A stretch of 58,591 nt of DNA, from positions 1 to 58,591 of the forward strand of contig JAGCDZ010000107.1 in NCBI GenBank assembly GCA_017650905.1, in the 5' to 3' direction. A program made the position numbers and the translations under genes. Of the stretch, positions 43,596 through 52,697 are shown one piece after another. Each line of letters begins with the position of its first letter. The first letter of the stretch is position 1. The DNA comes from Prevotella sp. Lineage in GTDB: Bacteria; Bacteroidota; Bacteroidia; Bacteroidales; Bacteroidaceae. The notes below the pieces were generated by a model. The model was not told the DNA's origin. It worked only from the letters and a program-made list of their open reading frames with translations, and did no database searches.

Positions 43596-45599
43596 ATGAA
43601 AAATATGATGACCAAGATAAATAATAAGAAATGGACGAGGATCATGATGGCAGGCGTATTCTACTGTCTCTTGACTTCTGTCTCCTGTCTCTTTTCATCG
43701 TGTGTCGATAATGACGACGATGTGCCCATGAGCAGATATTCGGCTGAAAAGATGACGGCAGCACAGTTCCTTTCGGAAAACGAGGATCGTGTAGGTTCGT
43801 TCGTCAACATTCTTCAGCGTTCAGGCTATTACGCCATGCTTTCTACATACGGCACCTATACAGTTTTCGCCCCCAACAATGAGGCCATTGACAAGTACCT
43901 GGCCAGCAACAACTACAAGACCATCGAGGACATTCCCGATGCGGTCTGCGATACGCTGGCACGTACACATATCATCAAGACCAAGGCATGGTTCACAACA
44001 GAGAAATCAGAAGGTACTTTGAGTATGAACATGGCAGAGACGGATATCACCCTCTCCATCAACACCGATGCTGAGAACAACAATGCCGTGGTACATTATG
44101 CCAATAAGGTGGCACGTATGGTGGAGTTTGACGACTCAGTATCGAATGGTGTGGTACATATTGTAAACAACATCATTCCACGTACCAGTCAGATGCTGCC
44201 CGATGTCATTGCCCTTGACCCCTCAGTAACCCTCTTCACACAAGCATTGTTCCTTACGGGTATGGCCGATTCGCTGATGGCTTACGAGGACAAGACTTAT
44301 CCGGAATGGGGAGCCGACAAGGCATCGCAGGACTCTGCATACCAATGGGTCAACATGCTGGATTGTAGGGCAGAAGGCGCCGATCCTATCCAGTGGGTAC
44401 AGAAGCGCTACTTCAAATATACGGCCTTGGTGGAGCCTGACTCTATCTATAGGCTGCATGGTATCAACAACATTGAGGATCTGATTGCCTATACCAAAAA
44501 GGTCTACGATGCCGTCTATCCTGGAGATGCCGGCAAGTATGACGAGGACTTCAAGAGCCGCAAGAATCCGCTGAACCGTTTCATCAGCTATCACCTCCTC
44601 GATCGTAAAATACCATACGATCAATTCATTATGTTCAGCAAAGAAGCATTCTCACACTGGGATACAAGCCTGAGCGACCCCGAGGAGTTCTACGAGACCA
44701 TGTGCCCTGGTGCCCTCATGCGTTTCAGCTACCCGAATGAGAAGCTTTATATCAACCGGAAGGGTTTGAAAAACAATGCAGAGGTCGAAGGTGTGCGTGT
44801 GCTGAGACCAAGTGATTCGGGCTCTGCCATGCAGGATTGTCCCAATGGCATCTATCATTATCTGGATGGTATTCTGGCCTATACCACAGAGGTGCGCGAT
44901 GTGGTGTTGAACTGCCGTATCCGCTTCGATTCAACCGTCTTGAGTCCAGACTTCCAGAACAGTGAACGAATACTCTGGGACGTACAAAGACTAAGGGGCT
45001 ATCGTCTCGACTTTATCAAGAACTGGAAGGTGATGGGCGAAAAGGCTGTCATCGGTCTGCACGGTGATAGCTGGACATGGCAGCACTATAAGAGCAATGG
45101 TGTCACAGTAAGTGGCATCTTCGATCTGACCATCAAGCTACCGCCCGTACCGTCGGGTACATACGAATTACGCACAGGTTACACAGCCAATCCGCTGCGT
45201 GGTGTGGTACAGTTCTATCTGAACAACGTGCCTTGTGGCATTCCCGCCGACCTGCGTATCGGAGGCCGCGATCCCAGCATTGGTTTTATGGATGACCAGA
45301 CTGGTGATACCAATGAAGCCAAGAATGCCAACAAAGCCATTGACAAGGCCATGCACAACCGTGGCTACATGAAAGCCATGGACATCTACTGGCAGATGGG
45401 TGACAAAGCGAACGTATTACGCTCTAAGGAGAACAACCTCCGTTACATCCTGACCACTCAGTATTTTGACGAGAACGAAACCTATTATCTGCGTTGCCGT
45501 CAGGTATTGAAGGATCCTACCTGCTATTGGAGTTTTGACTATCTTGAACTTTGCCCAAAGAGCGTCTATGGCAGTCCTGAAGGTGAAGACACGCACTAA
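43596..45599 (+). CDS. Fasciclin (FAS1) domain lipoprotein 2
   Basis: A 667-residue lipoprotein (lipobox SCLFSSC, Cys36). The first FAS1 domain lies at ~55-200: RVGSFVNILQRSGYYAMLSTYGTYTVFAPNNEAID, then THIIKT and SNGVVHIVNNII. A second, less regular FAS1-like unit lies at ~205-400, and a C-terminal beta domain follows (LTIKLPPVPSGTYELRTGYTA) that resembles C-terminal domains of other Bacteroidetes FAS1 lipoproteins. Met4 or Met5 could also be the start. The N-terminal codons from Met5 (MTKINNKKW) and the AGGCGTATTCTAC segment are nearly the same as in the SusD gene at 50486. Confidence 0.85.
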   Translation: MKNMMTKINNKKWTRIMMAGVFYCLLTSVSCLFSSCVDNDDDVPMSRYSAEKMTAAQFLSENEDRVGSFVNILQRSGYYAMLSTYGTYTVFAPNNEAIDKYLASNNYKTIEDIPDAVCDTLARTHIIKTKAWFTTEKSEGTLSMNMAETDITLSINTDAENNNAVVHYANKVARMVEFDDSVSNGVVHIVNNIIPRTSQMLPDVIALDPSVTLFTQALFLTGMADSLMAYEDKTYPEWGADKASQDSAYQWVNMLDCRAEGADPIQWVQKRYFKYTALVEPDSIYRLHGINNIEDLIAYTKKVYDAVYPGDAGKYDEDFKSRKNPLNRFISYHLLDRKIPYDQFIMFSKEAFSHWDTSLSDPEEFYETMCPGALMRFSYPNEKLYINRKGLKNNAEVEGVRVLRPSDSGSAMQDCPNGIYHYLDGILAYTTEVRDVVLNCRIRFDSTVLSPDFQNSERILWDVQRLRGYRLDFIKNWKVMGEKAVIGLHGDSWTWQHYKSNGVTVSGIFDLTIKLPPVPSGTYELRTGYTANPLRGVVQFYLNNVPCGIPADLRIGGRDPSIGFMDDQTGDTNEAKNANKAIDKAMHNRGYMKAMDIYWQMGDKANVLRSKENNLRYILTTQYFDENETYYLRCRQVLKDPTCYWSFDYLELCPKSVYGSPEGEDTH

Positions 45600-45662
45600 A
45601 AGGGAAAAGGGATAAGTGAAAAGTGAATAATTTGCTACCGCTTAAAGAAATAAAAAAAGAAT

Positions 45663-47300
45663 ATGAATACAAAAAGCATAAAACAATTCCTCTTGGCAGG
45701 TTGTGTCTGCTGCTGTGCCACAGCAGTTCTCACCGCCTGCTCTGACTGGAACGATCATTATGAGGGCATAGCAGATGCCGCCGAGGGCGCTACGCTATGG
45801 CAGCAGATGAAGGCGAACCCCCAGCTGAGCGATTTCTGCGAAGTGCTGGAGCAGACCAAGGTCTACCGCATGCACAAGAAGACACCCGTGAGCTATGCCG
45901 ACCTGCTCAACAGCGGTCAGACTTTCACCGTCATGGCACCAGTGAACAACTCGTTCGACAAGAATTCCCTGTTGCAGCAGGTACAGACGGCTGTCGGCGA
46001 CTCTGCTGTAGAGAAGAGCTTCGTTCAGAACCATATCACCCGCCAACTCGTATCGTCGACACCCGACGCCGCCAAGATGCTGATGCTCAACTTGAAGCAT
46101 CTGACCATGGCCAACGGCATGATCGACGACATACACTTGACGGCTCCTAACACGAAGTCAAGCAATGGTGTGCTCCACGTCATTGAGCGCGCACTGCCCT
46201 ATAAGCACAATATCCTTGAGATGTTGTGTGACAATACGGCGTTGGAGAACATCGGTGCGAACATCCGCCGCTTCAATGAGGACATTTTCGATCCTGCAAC
46301 GTCAGTATCCAATGGTGTCGTGGATGGTGTTCCCGTCTATGTCGACTCAGTAGTTTATGAGCGTAACCGTCTGTTGGAATATGTCGGCCTTCTGGATGCT
46401 GAAGACTCCACCTACCTTGTTGTGGTTCCCACCACAGAGGGCTGGAACGAGATCTATAATGAGACGGCCCAATACTTCCTCTATGACAAGAGTATTGAGA
46501 AGCGCGATTCACTGCAACAGTTCTATACGATGCATGCCTTGCTGGAAGATGCCGTGTTCAACATGACCGACCAGAAATCCATCAACGACTCGCTGATTTC
46601 CGTGCCGTATATCTACACCCCCCAGTCGTTCGAAAAGGGGAAGAAGGTGTACCATGTGTTCCAGAAGCCTTTCGAAGAGGGCGGCATCCTCTATGGCGCC
46701 GAGAAACTGCCGTGCAGCAATGGCTGGGTATACACAACCCCGAAGTGGTCGTTCAAACCGACGGACACCTTCTTCAAGGAATTACGTACCGAGGGAGAAA
46801 GCACCTGGATGATTACCCAGGAAAGAGACTGTTCCTACAACGCGCGCCGTCAGATTGCCGACAGCATCTCCTCCGATTCCTACTTGCAGATTATTCCCAG
46901 GACGGGAACATCCAACTGGCAGCTGACCTTCCGGCTCAACAACACGCTGGCAGGCGACTATGACATCTGTGCCGTCATCCTGCCCCAGTCGGTGGCTGGC
47001 CTGAGCAGTGAAAAGCCTTGCAAATTCAAAGCCACTATCAGCTATGTGGATGAGGACAACAACACGCAGACGTTCAACTGTAACAACACCCAGTTCCAGA
47101 GTAATCCTGAGCGAGTAGATACCGTCGTGCTGGCAGAAGCCTTCCACTTCCCCACCTGTAACTTTGATCAGAATGAAGTGAAGGTAACGCTTAGACTGGA
47201 GTGCTCCATCCTTGCTCGTGAAACCTCACGTTTCTCTCGTGAGATGTATCTCGACTGCATTTATCTCAGACCCCGAACCTCTAAATCTGACGAACAATGA
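45663..47300 (+). CDS. Fasciclin (FAS1) domain lipoprotein 3
   Basis: A 545-residue lipoprotein (lipobox AVLTAC, Cys26). One FAS1 domain lies at ~40-180 (TLWQQMKANPQLSDFCEVLEQTKVY, FTVMAPVNNSFDKN, SNGVLHVIERALPY). A second lies at ~225-360 (NRLLEYVGLLDAEDSTYLVVVPTTEGW), and a C-terminal beta domain follows (WQLTFRLNNTLAGDYDICAVILP) like that of the preceding lipoprotein. It is probably a surface partner of the SusC that follows, whose start codon overlaps its stop by four bases. The 63-base gap before this gene contains a heptamer-like GGGAAAA/GTGAAAA repeat. Confidence 0.85.
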   Translation: MNTKSIKQFLLAGCVCCCATAVLTACSDWNDHYEGIADAAEGATLWQQMKANPQLSDFCEVLEQTKVYRMHKKTPVSYADLLNSGQTFTVMAPVNNSFDKNSLLQQVQTAVGDSAVEKSFVQNHITRQLVSSTPDAAKMLMLNLKHLTMANGMIDDIHLTAPNTKSSNGVLHVIERALPYKHNILEMLCDNTALENIGANIRRFNEDIFDPATSVSNGVVDGVPVYVDSVVYERNRLLEYVGLLDAEDSTYLVVVPTTEGWNEIYNETAQYFLYDKSIEKRDSLQQFYTMHALLEDAVFNMTDQKSINDSLISVPYIYTPQSFEKGKKVYHVFQKPFEEGGILYGAEKLPCSNGWVYTTPKWSFKPTDTFFKELRTEGESTWMITQERDCSYNARRQIADSISSDSYLQIIPRTGTSNWQLTFRLNNTLAGDYDICAVILPQSVAGLSSEKPCKFKATISYVDEDNNTQTFNCNNTQFQSNPERVDTVVLAEAFHFPTCNFDQNEVKVTLRLECSILARETSRFSREMYLDCIYLRPRTSKSDEQ

Positions 47301-50300
47301 AGAAATCTATCATATCCGCTATTCTGCTGCTTGTCTCATTGACGATGGCAGCACAGGAGAACAACAAGACTGTGACAGGACAGGTTGTCGATGCCGCCAC
47401 CAAGAAACCGTTGGTGGGTGTCATCGTGGCCGCCTATGATAACAGCAAGTACTCGACGATGACCGATGAAGAAGGCCGGTACACGTTGAAAGTTCCCGAC
47501 TATGTAAGTTCGGTACAGATGCGCATCGACGGCTACAACTTCCTACAGTGTGCCATTGCCGATGGCGTGGCCGACGGTCAGCTTTACAACGATGCATTCA
47601 CAGAGGTCTACAAACGTCAGACCAATGCGATTCAGACCTCAGAAGCCAACCGTTTTGCCAACACCTCTGAAGTAAGTATCGACCCCTTCATTGCCCAGCA
47701 GCTGGGCGGTGACGTCCGCTCTGTCTCGCGCAGTGGCAACGTCGGTCTTGGCAACATCATGCTGATGTCGGGTATCAACTCGCTGAACAGCAATGCCCAG
47801 CCGCTGATTATTGTCGACGATGTCATCATGGACATGGAGTACAACCGCAGCACGCTCCACGACGGCTACTTCACCAATATGCTGGCCAACCTGAATGTCA
47901 ACGACATTGAGAGCGTACAGGTGCTGAAAAACGGTACTGCCCTCTATGGCGCCAAGGGTGCCAACGGTGTGCTGATCATCAAGACCAAGCGTAACAAGAG
48001 TATGGCCACCAAGATCGACGTAACCATCAATGGCCGCTACGAACTCATTCCACGCCTGCCAGAGATGATGGGGCCCGAGGACTACCGTCTCTACGCTTCA
48101 GAGATTCTGGCCAACAAGACGCTTGGTTTAAGCCAGATGAAGTTCCTGAACAATGACCCCACCTATTTCTATTACAACCAGTACCACAACAATACGGACT
48201 GGACAGATGAGGTCTACAAGAATGCATTCTCTCAGAACTACGGCATCAACGTACAGGGTGGTGACGATATCGCCTCCTACAATCTTTCCGTAGGCTACTC
48301 ATTAGCCAATAGCACATTGAAGAAGAACGACTACTCGCGTTTCAATATGCGCCTGAATTCTGATATCAATATCGCCCGCGGATTCGACGTACGCTTCGAT
48401 GCTTCCTATAGCGACGTTGACCGTTCACTGTTCGACGACGGTGCACCCTCCACCGTGCTATCAGGCGTCATGACCTCTCCAAGCTTCATCGCTCTGGCTA
48501 AGTCGCCGTTCCTCTCTCCTTACGCCTTCGACAATGCGGGCAATCCGAGCCATTATCTGTCAGAGGCCGACGACTACTTGCAGGGTTTGTTCCAGGGAAG
48601 AGGCCGTCTGGCCAATCCCGCGAGCATTCTGGAGTATGGTGATGGCAAGAACCGCAACTCATTGGGCAACCGTCTGATTGTTTTCGCCATCACGCCGAAA
48701 TATGAGTTCAACAAGCATCTCACGATAAGCGAGCACTTCGCCCTCTCCTTGGTCAACACCAACGAGAACTACTATCTCCCCATCCAGGGCACGCCAACGT
48801 TCATCGTCGACGGACTCGATGAGAGCACCACGCTCAACAACCTGGTTCAGAGCCAGGCCTCAAGCCTCACAGCCATTCAGAGCGATACCCGTCTGGCATG
48901 GAAGAACCAGTTCGGTGCCCATCAGGTGGGTGCCATGGGCGGTATCCGCTACCTGAACTCAGCCTATAAGCTGACATCACAAAGCGGTTACAACACGCCG
49001 AACGACAAGGCGCCCAGAATGAATTCATCGCTGAGCTTCAAGGATACCGACGGTGCCAACGACAAGACCTCCGACTTCATCTGGTACGCCTTAGGCAACT
49101 ACAACTACGCCCAGCGCTATTATCTCAATGCCGGACTCTCTGCCCACGCCTCTTCCCGTTTCGGTAAGGATGCTGAAGGACTGAAGATGGCCGGTGTCGT
49201 ATGGGGACTCTTCCCCAGCGCAGAGGCCGCCTGGGTCATCAGCAACGAGAACTGGTTTGCCGGCATCAAGCCCGTCAACTACCTGCGTCTGAACCTGGGC
49301 TTCGACGTCACAGGTAACGATGACATCGACTACACAGCTTCACGCAGTTACTTCGTGTCGCGCCGCATGATGAACAGCTCCGCCACAGGTATCGTCATCG
49401 GCAACATCGGCAACACCGAGCTGAAGTGGGAGTCCACCTCGCGCCTCACAGCCGGCATAGAGGGTAACTTCTTCAACAACCGTCTGAACCTGCGCTTCAA
49501 CTATTTCAAGAGCTGGACCAGCAACCTGCTCTCTCTGCAGCAGCTGGCATGGACCAGCGGCTTGGATGTCAACTGGAGTAACGAAGGAAAACTGGAAAAC
49601 AACGGCTTCGACGTACACGCCGTGGTCAAGGTGCTCAACACGAAGGACTTCCGCTGGGAGGTCGGTGCCTCTGTAGGCCACTACAAGAACGAGGTGACTG
49701 CCCTACCCGACAACGACCGCAGCTTCGAGACCGATCTCTATGGTGCCACCATCCAGACCAAGGTCGGCCAGCCCGTAGGCCTGTTCTACGGCTACCAGAC
49801 CAACGGTGTCTACAGCAACACGGCAGAAGCCAATGCCGATGCCAAATACCTGATCAAGGAGAATGGTGATAAAGTCTTCTTCAAGTCAGGCGACGTGAAC
49901 TTCGTCGACCTCGACGGCAACCATGTCATCGATGAGAACGACCGCACCGTGATCGGCGATCCCAACCCCGACATCTACGGTAATATCCATACGACGCTCA
50001 GCTATAAGAGCCTGACTCTGTCGGCTGTCTTCAACTACTCTTTGGGCAACGATATCTTCAACTATCAGCGCTCGCTCCTGGAGGGAGGCACCTATTTCCT
50101 GAACCAGACCACCGCCATGAAGAACCGTTGGACCACCGAGGGTCAGCAGACAGACTATCCCCGTGCAGAGTACAAGGATCCCATGGGCAACTCGCGTTTC
50201 AGCGACCGCTGGATCGAGGATGGCTCCTATCTCCGTCTGAGCAATCTCACATTGAGTTATTATCTGCCCATCCAGAGCACCTATCTGCAGGGTATCACTA

Positions 50301-50455
50301 TCTTTGGTAACGTGTCGAACCTCTTCACTATTACCAAGTACCTCGGCAGCGATCCTGACTGCGGCATCGCAGGCAGCATCCTCACACAAGGCATCGACCG
50401 CGGATTGCTTGGCAAGGGCCGTTCGTTCTCTATGGGTGTTAATATTAACTTGTAG
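47297..50455 (+). CDS. SusC/RagA-type TonB-dependent outer-membrane transporter 2
   Basis: A 1052-residue transporter with signal peptide (MKKSIISAILLLVSLTMAAQ), a carboxypeptidase-regulatory-like domain (TVTGQVVDAATKKPLVGVIVAA) and a TonB plug that is more divergent than usual. The region where SusC proteins have LQGRxxGv reads AQQLGGDVRSVSRSGNVGLGN, and the VDG motif is replaced by IIVDDVIMDMEY. Later plug motifs are normal (VNDIESVQVLKNGTALYGAKGANGVLII). The barrel ends in FSMGVNINL. It overlaps the FAS1 lipoprotein by four bases and pairs with the SusD at 50486. It may import a different substrate or act with the first pair. Confidence 0.93.
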   Translation: MKKSIISAILLLVSLTMAAQENNKTVTGQVVDAATKKPLVGVIVAAYDNSKYSTMTDEEGRYTLKVPDYVSSVQMRIDGYNFLQCAIADGVADGQLYNDAFTEVYKRQTNAIQTSEANRFANTSEVSIDPFIAQQLGGDVRSVSRSGNVGLGNIMLMSGINSLNSNAQPLIIVDDVIMDMEYNRSTLHDGYFTNMLANLNVNDIESVQVLKNGTALYGAKGANGVLIIKTKRNKSMATKIDVTINGRYELIPRLPEMMGPEDYRLYASEILANKTLGLSQMKFLNNDPTYFYYNQYHNNTDWTDEVYKNAFSQNYGINVQGGDDIASYNLSVGYSLANSTLKKNDYSRFNMRLNSDINIARGFDVRFDASYSDVDRSLFDDGAPSTVLSGVMTSPSFIALAKSPFLSPYAFDNAGNPSHYLSEADDYLQGLFQGRGRLANPASILEYGDGKNRNSLGNRLIVFAITPKYEFNKHLTISEHFALSLVNTNENYYLPIQGTPTFIVDGLDESTTLNNLVQSQASSLTAIQSDTRLAWKNQFGAHQVGAMGGIRYLNSAYKLTSQSGYNTPNDKAPRMNSSLSFKDTDGANDKTSDFIWYALGNYNYAQRYYLNAGLSAHASSRFGKDAEGLKMAGVVWGLFPSAEAAWVISNENWFAGIKPVNYLRLNLGFDVTGNDDIDYTASRSYFVSRRMMNSSATGIVIGNIGNTELKWESTSRLTAGIEGNFFNNRLNLRFNYFKSWTSNLLSLQQLAWTSGLDVNWSNEGKLENNGFDVHAVVKVLNTKDFRWEVGASVGHYKNEVTALPDNDRSFETDLYGATIQTKVGQPVGLFYGYQTNGVYSNTAEANADAKYLIKENGDKVFFKSGDVNFVDLDGNHVIDENDRTVIGDPNPDIYGNIHTTLSYKSLTLSAVFNYSLGNDIFNYQRSLLEGGTYFLNQTTAMKNRWTTEGQQTDYPRAEYKDPMGNSRFSDRWIEDGSYLRLSNLTLSYYLPIQSTYLQGITIFGNVSNLFTITKYLGSDPDCGIAGSILTQGIDRGLLGKGRSFSMGVNINL

Positions 50456-50485
50456 TTTATAGTTTACAGTTTATAGTTTATAGTT
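50455..50485. repeat. Heptamer array GTTTAYA before the second SusD gene
   Basis: Four GTTTATA/GTTTACA units and a partial fifth run from the SusC stop to the SusD ATG. They are the reverse complement of the TRTAAAC array at 25637, so both arrays have the same orientation relative to the gene that follows. Confidence 0.9.
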
Positions 50486-52213
50486 ATGATTACCAAGATA
50501 AACAATAAAAATTGGGTGAGAAGTTTCATCGCAGGCGTATCCTACTTACTCCTTCTCTCCTCCTCTCCTTTACTCCTTACCAGCTGCGAGGATATGCTGA
50601 AGCCAGAGTCTGACCTGGTGGAGTATGAGGAGGACCACACCCTGGACCACGCCACCGACTCTGTCTATAGCGTCATGGGTATCATCAATAAGCTGCAGAT
50701 CATCGCCGACCGTGTCGTACTTTTAGGCGAGGTACGCGGCGACCTGGTTGCGCCTACCGCAGCTGCCAGCAACGACCTGAAGCGTCTCTCAGCCTTCTCG
50801 TTCAACGAGAAGAACCGCTACAATCAGATCAGCGACTACTACGCCGTCATCAACAACTGCAACTACTACCTGGCCCACATCGACACCGCTATGGAGCGTC
50901 GCGGCCGCAACCTCTTCATGCGAGAGTATGCCGCGGTGAAATCCTACCGTGCATGGACCTATCTGCAGCTGGCACAGGCCTATGGCGAGGTGCCTCTCAT
51001 CCTCACACCGCTGATGACCGAGCGTGAGGCCCTCGAGGCCATGAACCAGCCACGCGTCGGCATCAAGGCCATCTGCGACACGTTCATCGACGACCTCACA
51101 CCCTACGTAGGCGTCAACCTGCCGGAAATCGGCTCCGTCAACGGTATGAGTTCCAAGGCGTTCTTCATCCCGATGCGGGTGCTCCTCGGCGACCTCTGCC
51201 TCTGGGCAGGACGCTATCAGGAGGCCGCACGCTGGTACCACGACTTCCTGACCGACCGCTACTCACCCGTCAATATGAGTCTCCAGCGCACCGCCTGGCC
51301 CAACTCGTCGCAGTACACCTCGCCCAACGACCGCTATTATCCCATCGAGACCATGTCCGCCATCCCCATGGAGGCGCGCGTCTTCGACGGTACCATCAGC
51401 AACCTGCCGAATCTGTTCCAGTCAACCACAGAGAACAACTATTTCTACGAGTTGACCGCCTCATCGGCCATGTCGAAGATCTCGGCCGACCAGATCTACT
51501 GCATCGAGAACGACATGCCCGGCGGTACTACCAAGGACACCGTCTATGTGCCACGCTCAGGATTCACCCGCGCGGAATACGTCGGCGACCTGCGCTTTGC
51601 GTCGAACTTCATCCTCCGCTCCTCGGGCACGCCGAGCGAGTATTCCGAGTACAACTCGTATCTCCAGGGAATCAACAAGATCCAGTCATCGTTCATCAGT
51701 CTCTACCGCAAGACCATGATCTACCTGCGCTATGCCGAGGCCCTCAACCGCGCCGGCTACCCGCAGATCGCATTCGCCATCCTGAAGTACGGCATCTGCG
51801 ATGAGGTGCTCAAGAACCGTGTCGATGCCGAGGAGCTCGAACAGGCAGGCGACCTGGCATTCTTCGATCCCAATGTCTTCAGGATTGAGGATGTGCTTGG
51901 CATCCACTCTCGGGGTTCAGGCGACTCCCACGCCAACGCCTTTTACGTGCTGCCGCAGCCGGAGACAGCTCTGGCCAGCCGTCAGGACACCGTCAACTAT
52001 CAGATTCCTTTGGTGGAGGATATGATCGTCACGGAGATGGCCTTGGAGGGTGCCTTCGAAGGCTACCGCTTCAACGACCTGATGCGCGTGGCCCTGCGCC
52101 GCGGCGATGCCAGCTATCTGGCCGCGCCCATCTCCCGCCGAAACGGCGAGAGCGACGCCACACTCTACTCGCTCCTGATGGATCCCAAGAACTGGTACCT
52201 ACCACTACCGTAA
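50486..52213 (+). CDS. SusD/RagB-type outer-membrane lipoprotein 2
   Basis: A 575-residue lipoprotein (lipobox LLLTSC, Cys34). SusD-like helical repeats are seen in YAVINNCNYYLAHID, REYAAVKSYRAWTYLQLAQAYGEVPLIL and SKAFFIPMRVLLGDLCLWAGRYQEAARWYHDFL; the C-terminal helix EMALEGAFEGYRFNDLMRVALRRGD matches the family. The start codon follows a heptamer array. The first 20 bases of the coding region match the propeller lipoprotein gene at 25635 with one difference. It closes the operon and is followed by a strong terminator. It has higher GC in third positions than the block after it. Confidence 0.92.
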   Translation: MITKINNKNWVRSFIAGVSYLLLLSSSPLLLTSCEDMLKPESDLVEYEEDHTLDHATDSVYSVMGIINKLQIIADRVVLLGEVRGDLVAPTAAASNDLKRLSAFSFNEKNRYNQISDYYAVINNCNYYLAHIDTAMERRGRNLFMREYAAVKSYRAWTYLQLAQAYGEVPLILTPLMTEREALEAMNQPRVGIKAICDTFIDDLTPYVGVNLPEIGSVNGMSSKAFFIPMRVLLGDLCLWAGRYQEAARWYHDFLTDRYSPVNMSLQRTAWPNSSQYTSPNDRYYPIETMSAIPMEARVFDGTISNLPNLFQSTTENNYFYELTASSAMSKISADQIYCIENDMPGGTTKDTVYVPRSGFTRAEYVGDLRFASNFILRSSGTPSEYSEYNSYLQGINKIQSSFISLYRKTMIYLRYAEALNRAGYPQIAFAILKYGICDEVLKNRVDAEELEQAGDLAFFDPNVFRIEDVLGIHSRGSGDSHANAFYVLPQPETALASRQDTVNYQIPLVEDMIVTEMALEGAFEGYRFNDLMRVALRRGDASYLAAPISRRNGESDATLYSLLMDPKNWYLPLP

Positions 52214-52217
52214 ATAT

Positions 52218-52250
52218 AAAAGCCCCCGCCGGTTAAGCGGGGGTTTTTAT
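52218..52250 (+). terminator. Terminator of the FAS1-SusCD operon
   Basis: CCCCCGC (52223-52229) pairs with GCGGGGG (52237-52243) around a 7-base loop, followed by a T run. It lies nine bases after the last SusD stop. Confidence 0.95.
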
Positions 52251-52272
52251 TTTTGTTCCGTCTCGACCGAAC

Positions 52273-52310
52273 GACAAAAAAGACGGGAGACAAAAAAGAC
52301 AAAAAAGACG
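52273..52310. repeat. Three copies of GACAAAAAA
   Basis: GACAAAAAA at 52273, 52289 and 52298, the last two in tandem. The repeat lies at the junction of the SusCD operon and the accessory block. Confidence 0.7.
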
Positions 52311-52325
52311 CATACCGAGCACATA

Positions 52326-52697
52326 TTAAGGACTGCGACCTGCTGTGAGATACTGGCTGAATTCGTTCCAGGCCTCATTGAATGCTACTTGATTAAATTT
52401 TGTATGATACGCTTCAGTAAGTTTGAAAATGAAGGTTCGAAGGAACACATGGGCACTATCGTAATCATTCCAATCCACATAAGTAGGCTTGATATGCTTG
52501 TATGGAGCAAGCACCCGCAACGCCAGCGTTGAGGGGTAGTCAGAGTACTTCAAGGCTGCAAGATAGAAGTCACAAAACCCCCGCTTTGCATATTCCTTCA
52601 AGTTACGCATGCAACAGAGATAAACCATCTTATCGTCCGTTGTGTTGGTCTTATTCCAATGAATGCTATTGGCCTGCATCTTCGTCCTCTTCATCAT
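52326..52697 (-). CDS. Hypothetical protein (123 aa), end of accessory block
   Basis: A mainly helical soluble protein of about 117-123 residues. The start may be any of three Met codons between 52697 and 52679; all overlap the upstream gene, by 32 or 14 bases. Sequence features include LCCMRNLKEYAKRGFCDFYLAALKY and SAHVFLRTFIFKLTEAYHTKF. No family recognised. It is the last gene of a five- or six-gene minus-strand run, tightly packed by overlaps. Confidence 0.55.
   Translation of the reverse strand: MMKRTKMQANSIHWNKTNTTDDKMVYLCCMRNLKEYAKRGFCDFYLAALKYSDYPSTLALRVLAPYKHIKPTYVDWNDYDSAHVFLRTFIFKLTEAYHTKFNQVAFNEAWNEFSQYLTAGRSP

Noticed and set aside
52273-52310. GACAAAAAA repeats as attachment site of the accessory block
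   Set aside because: No matching copy was found near the other edge (57961-58394).
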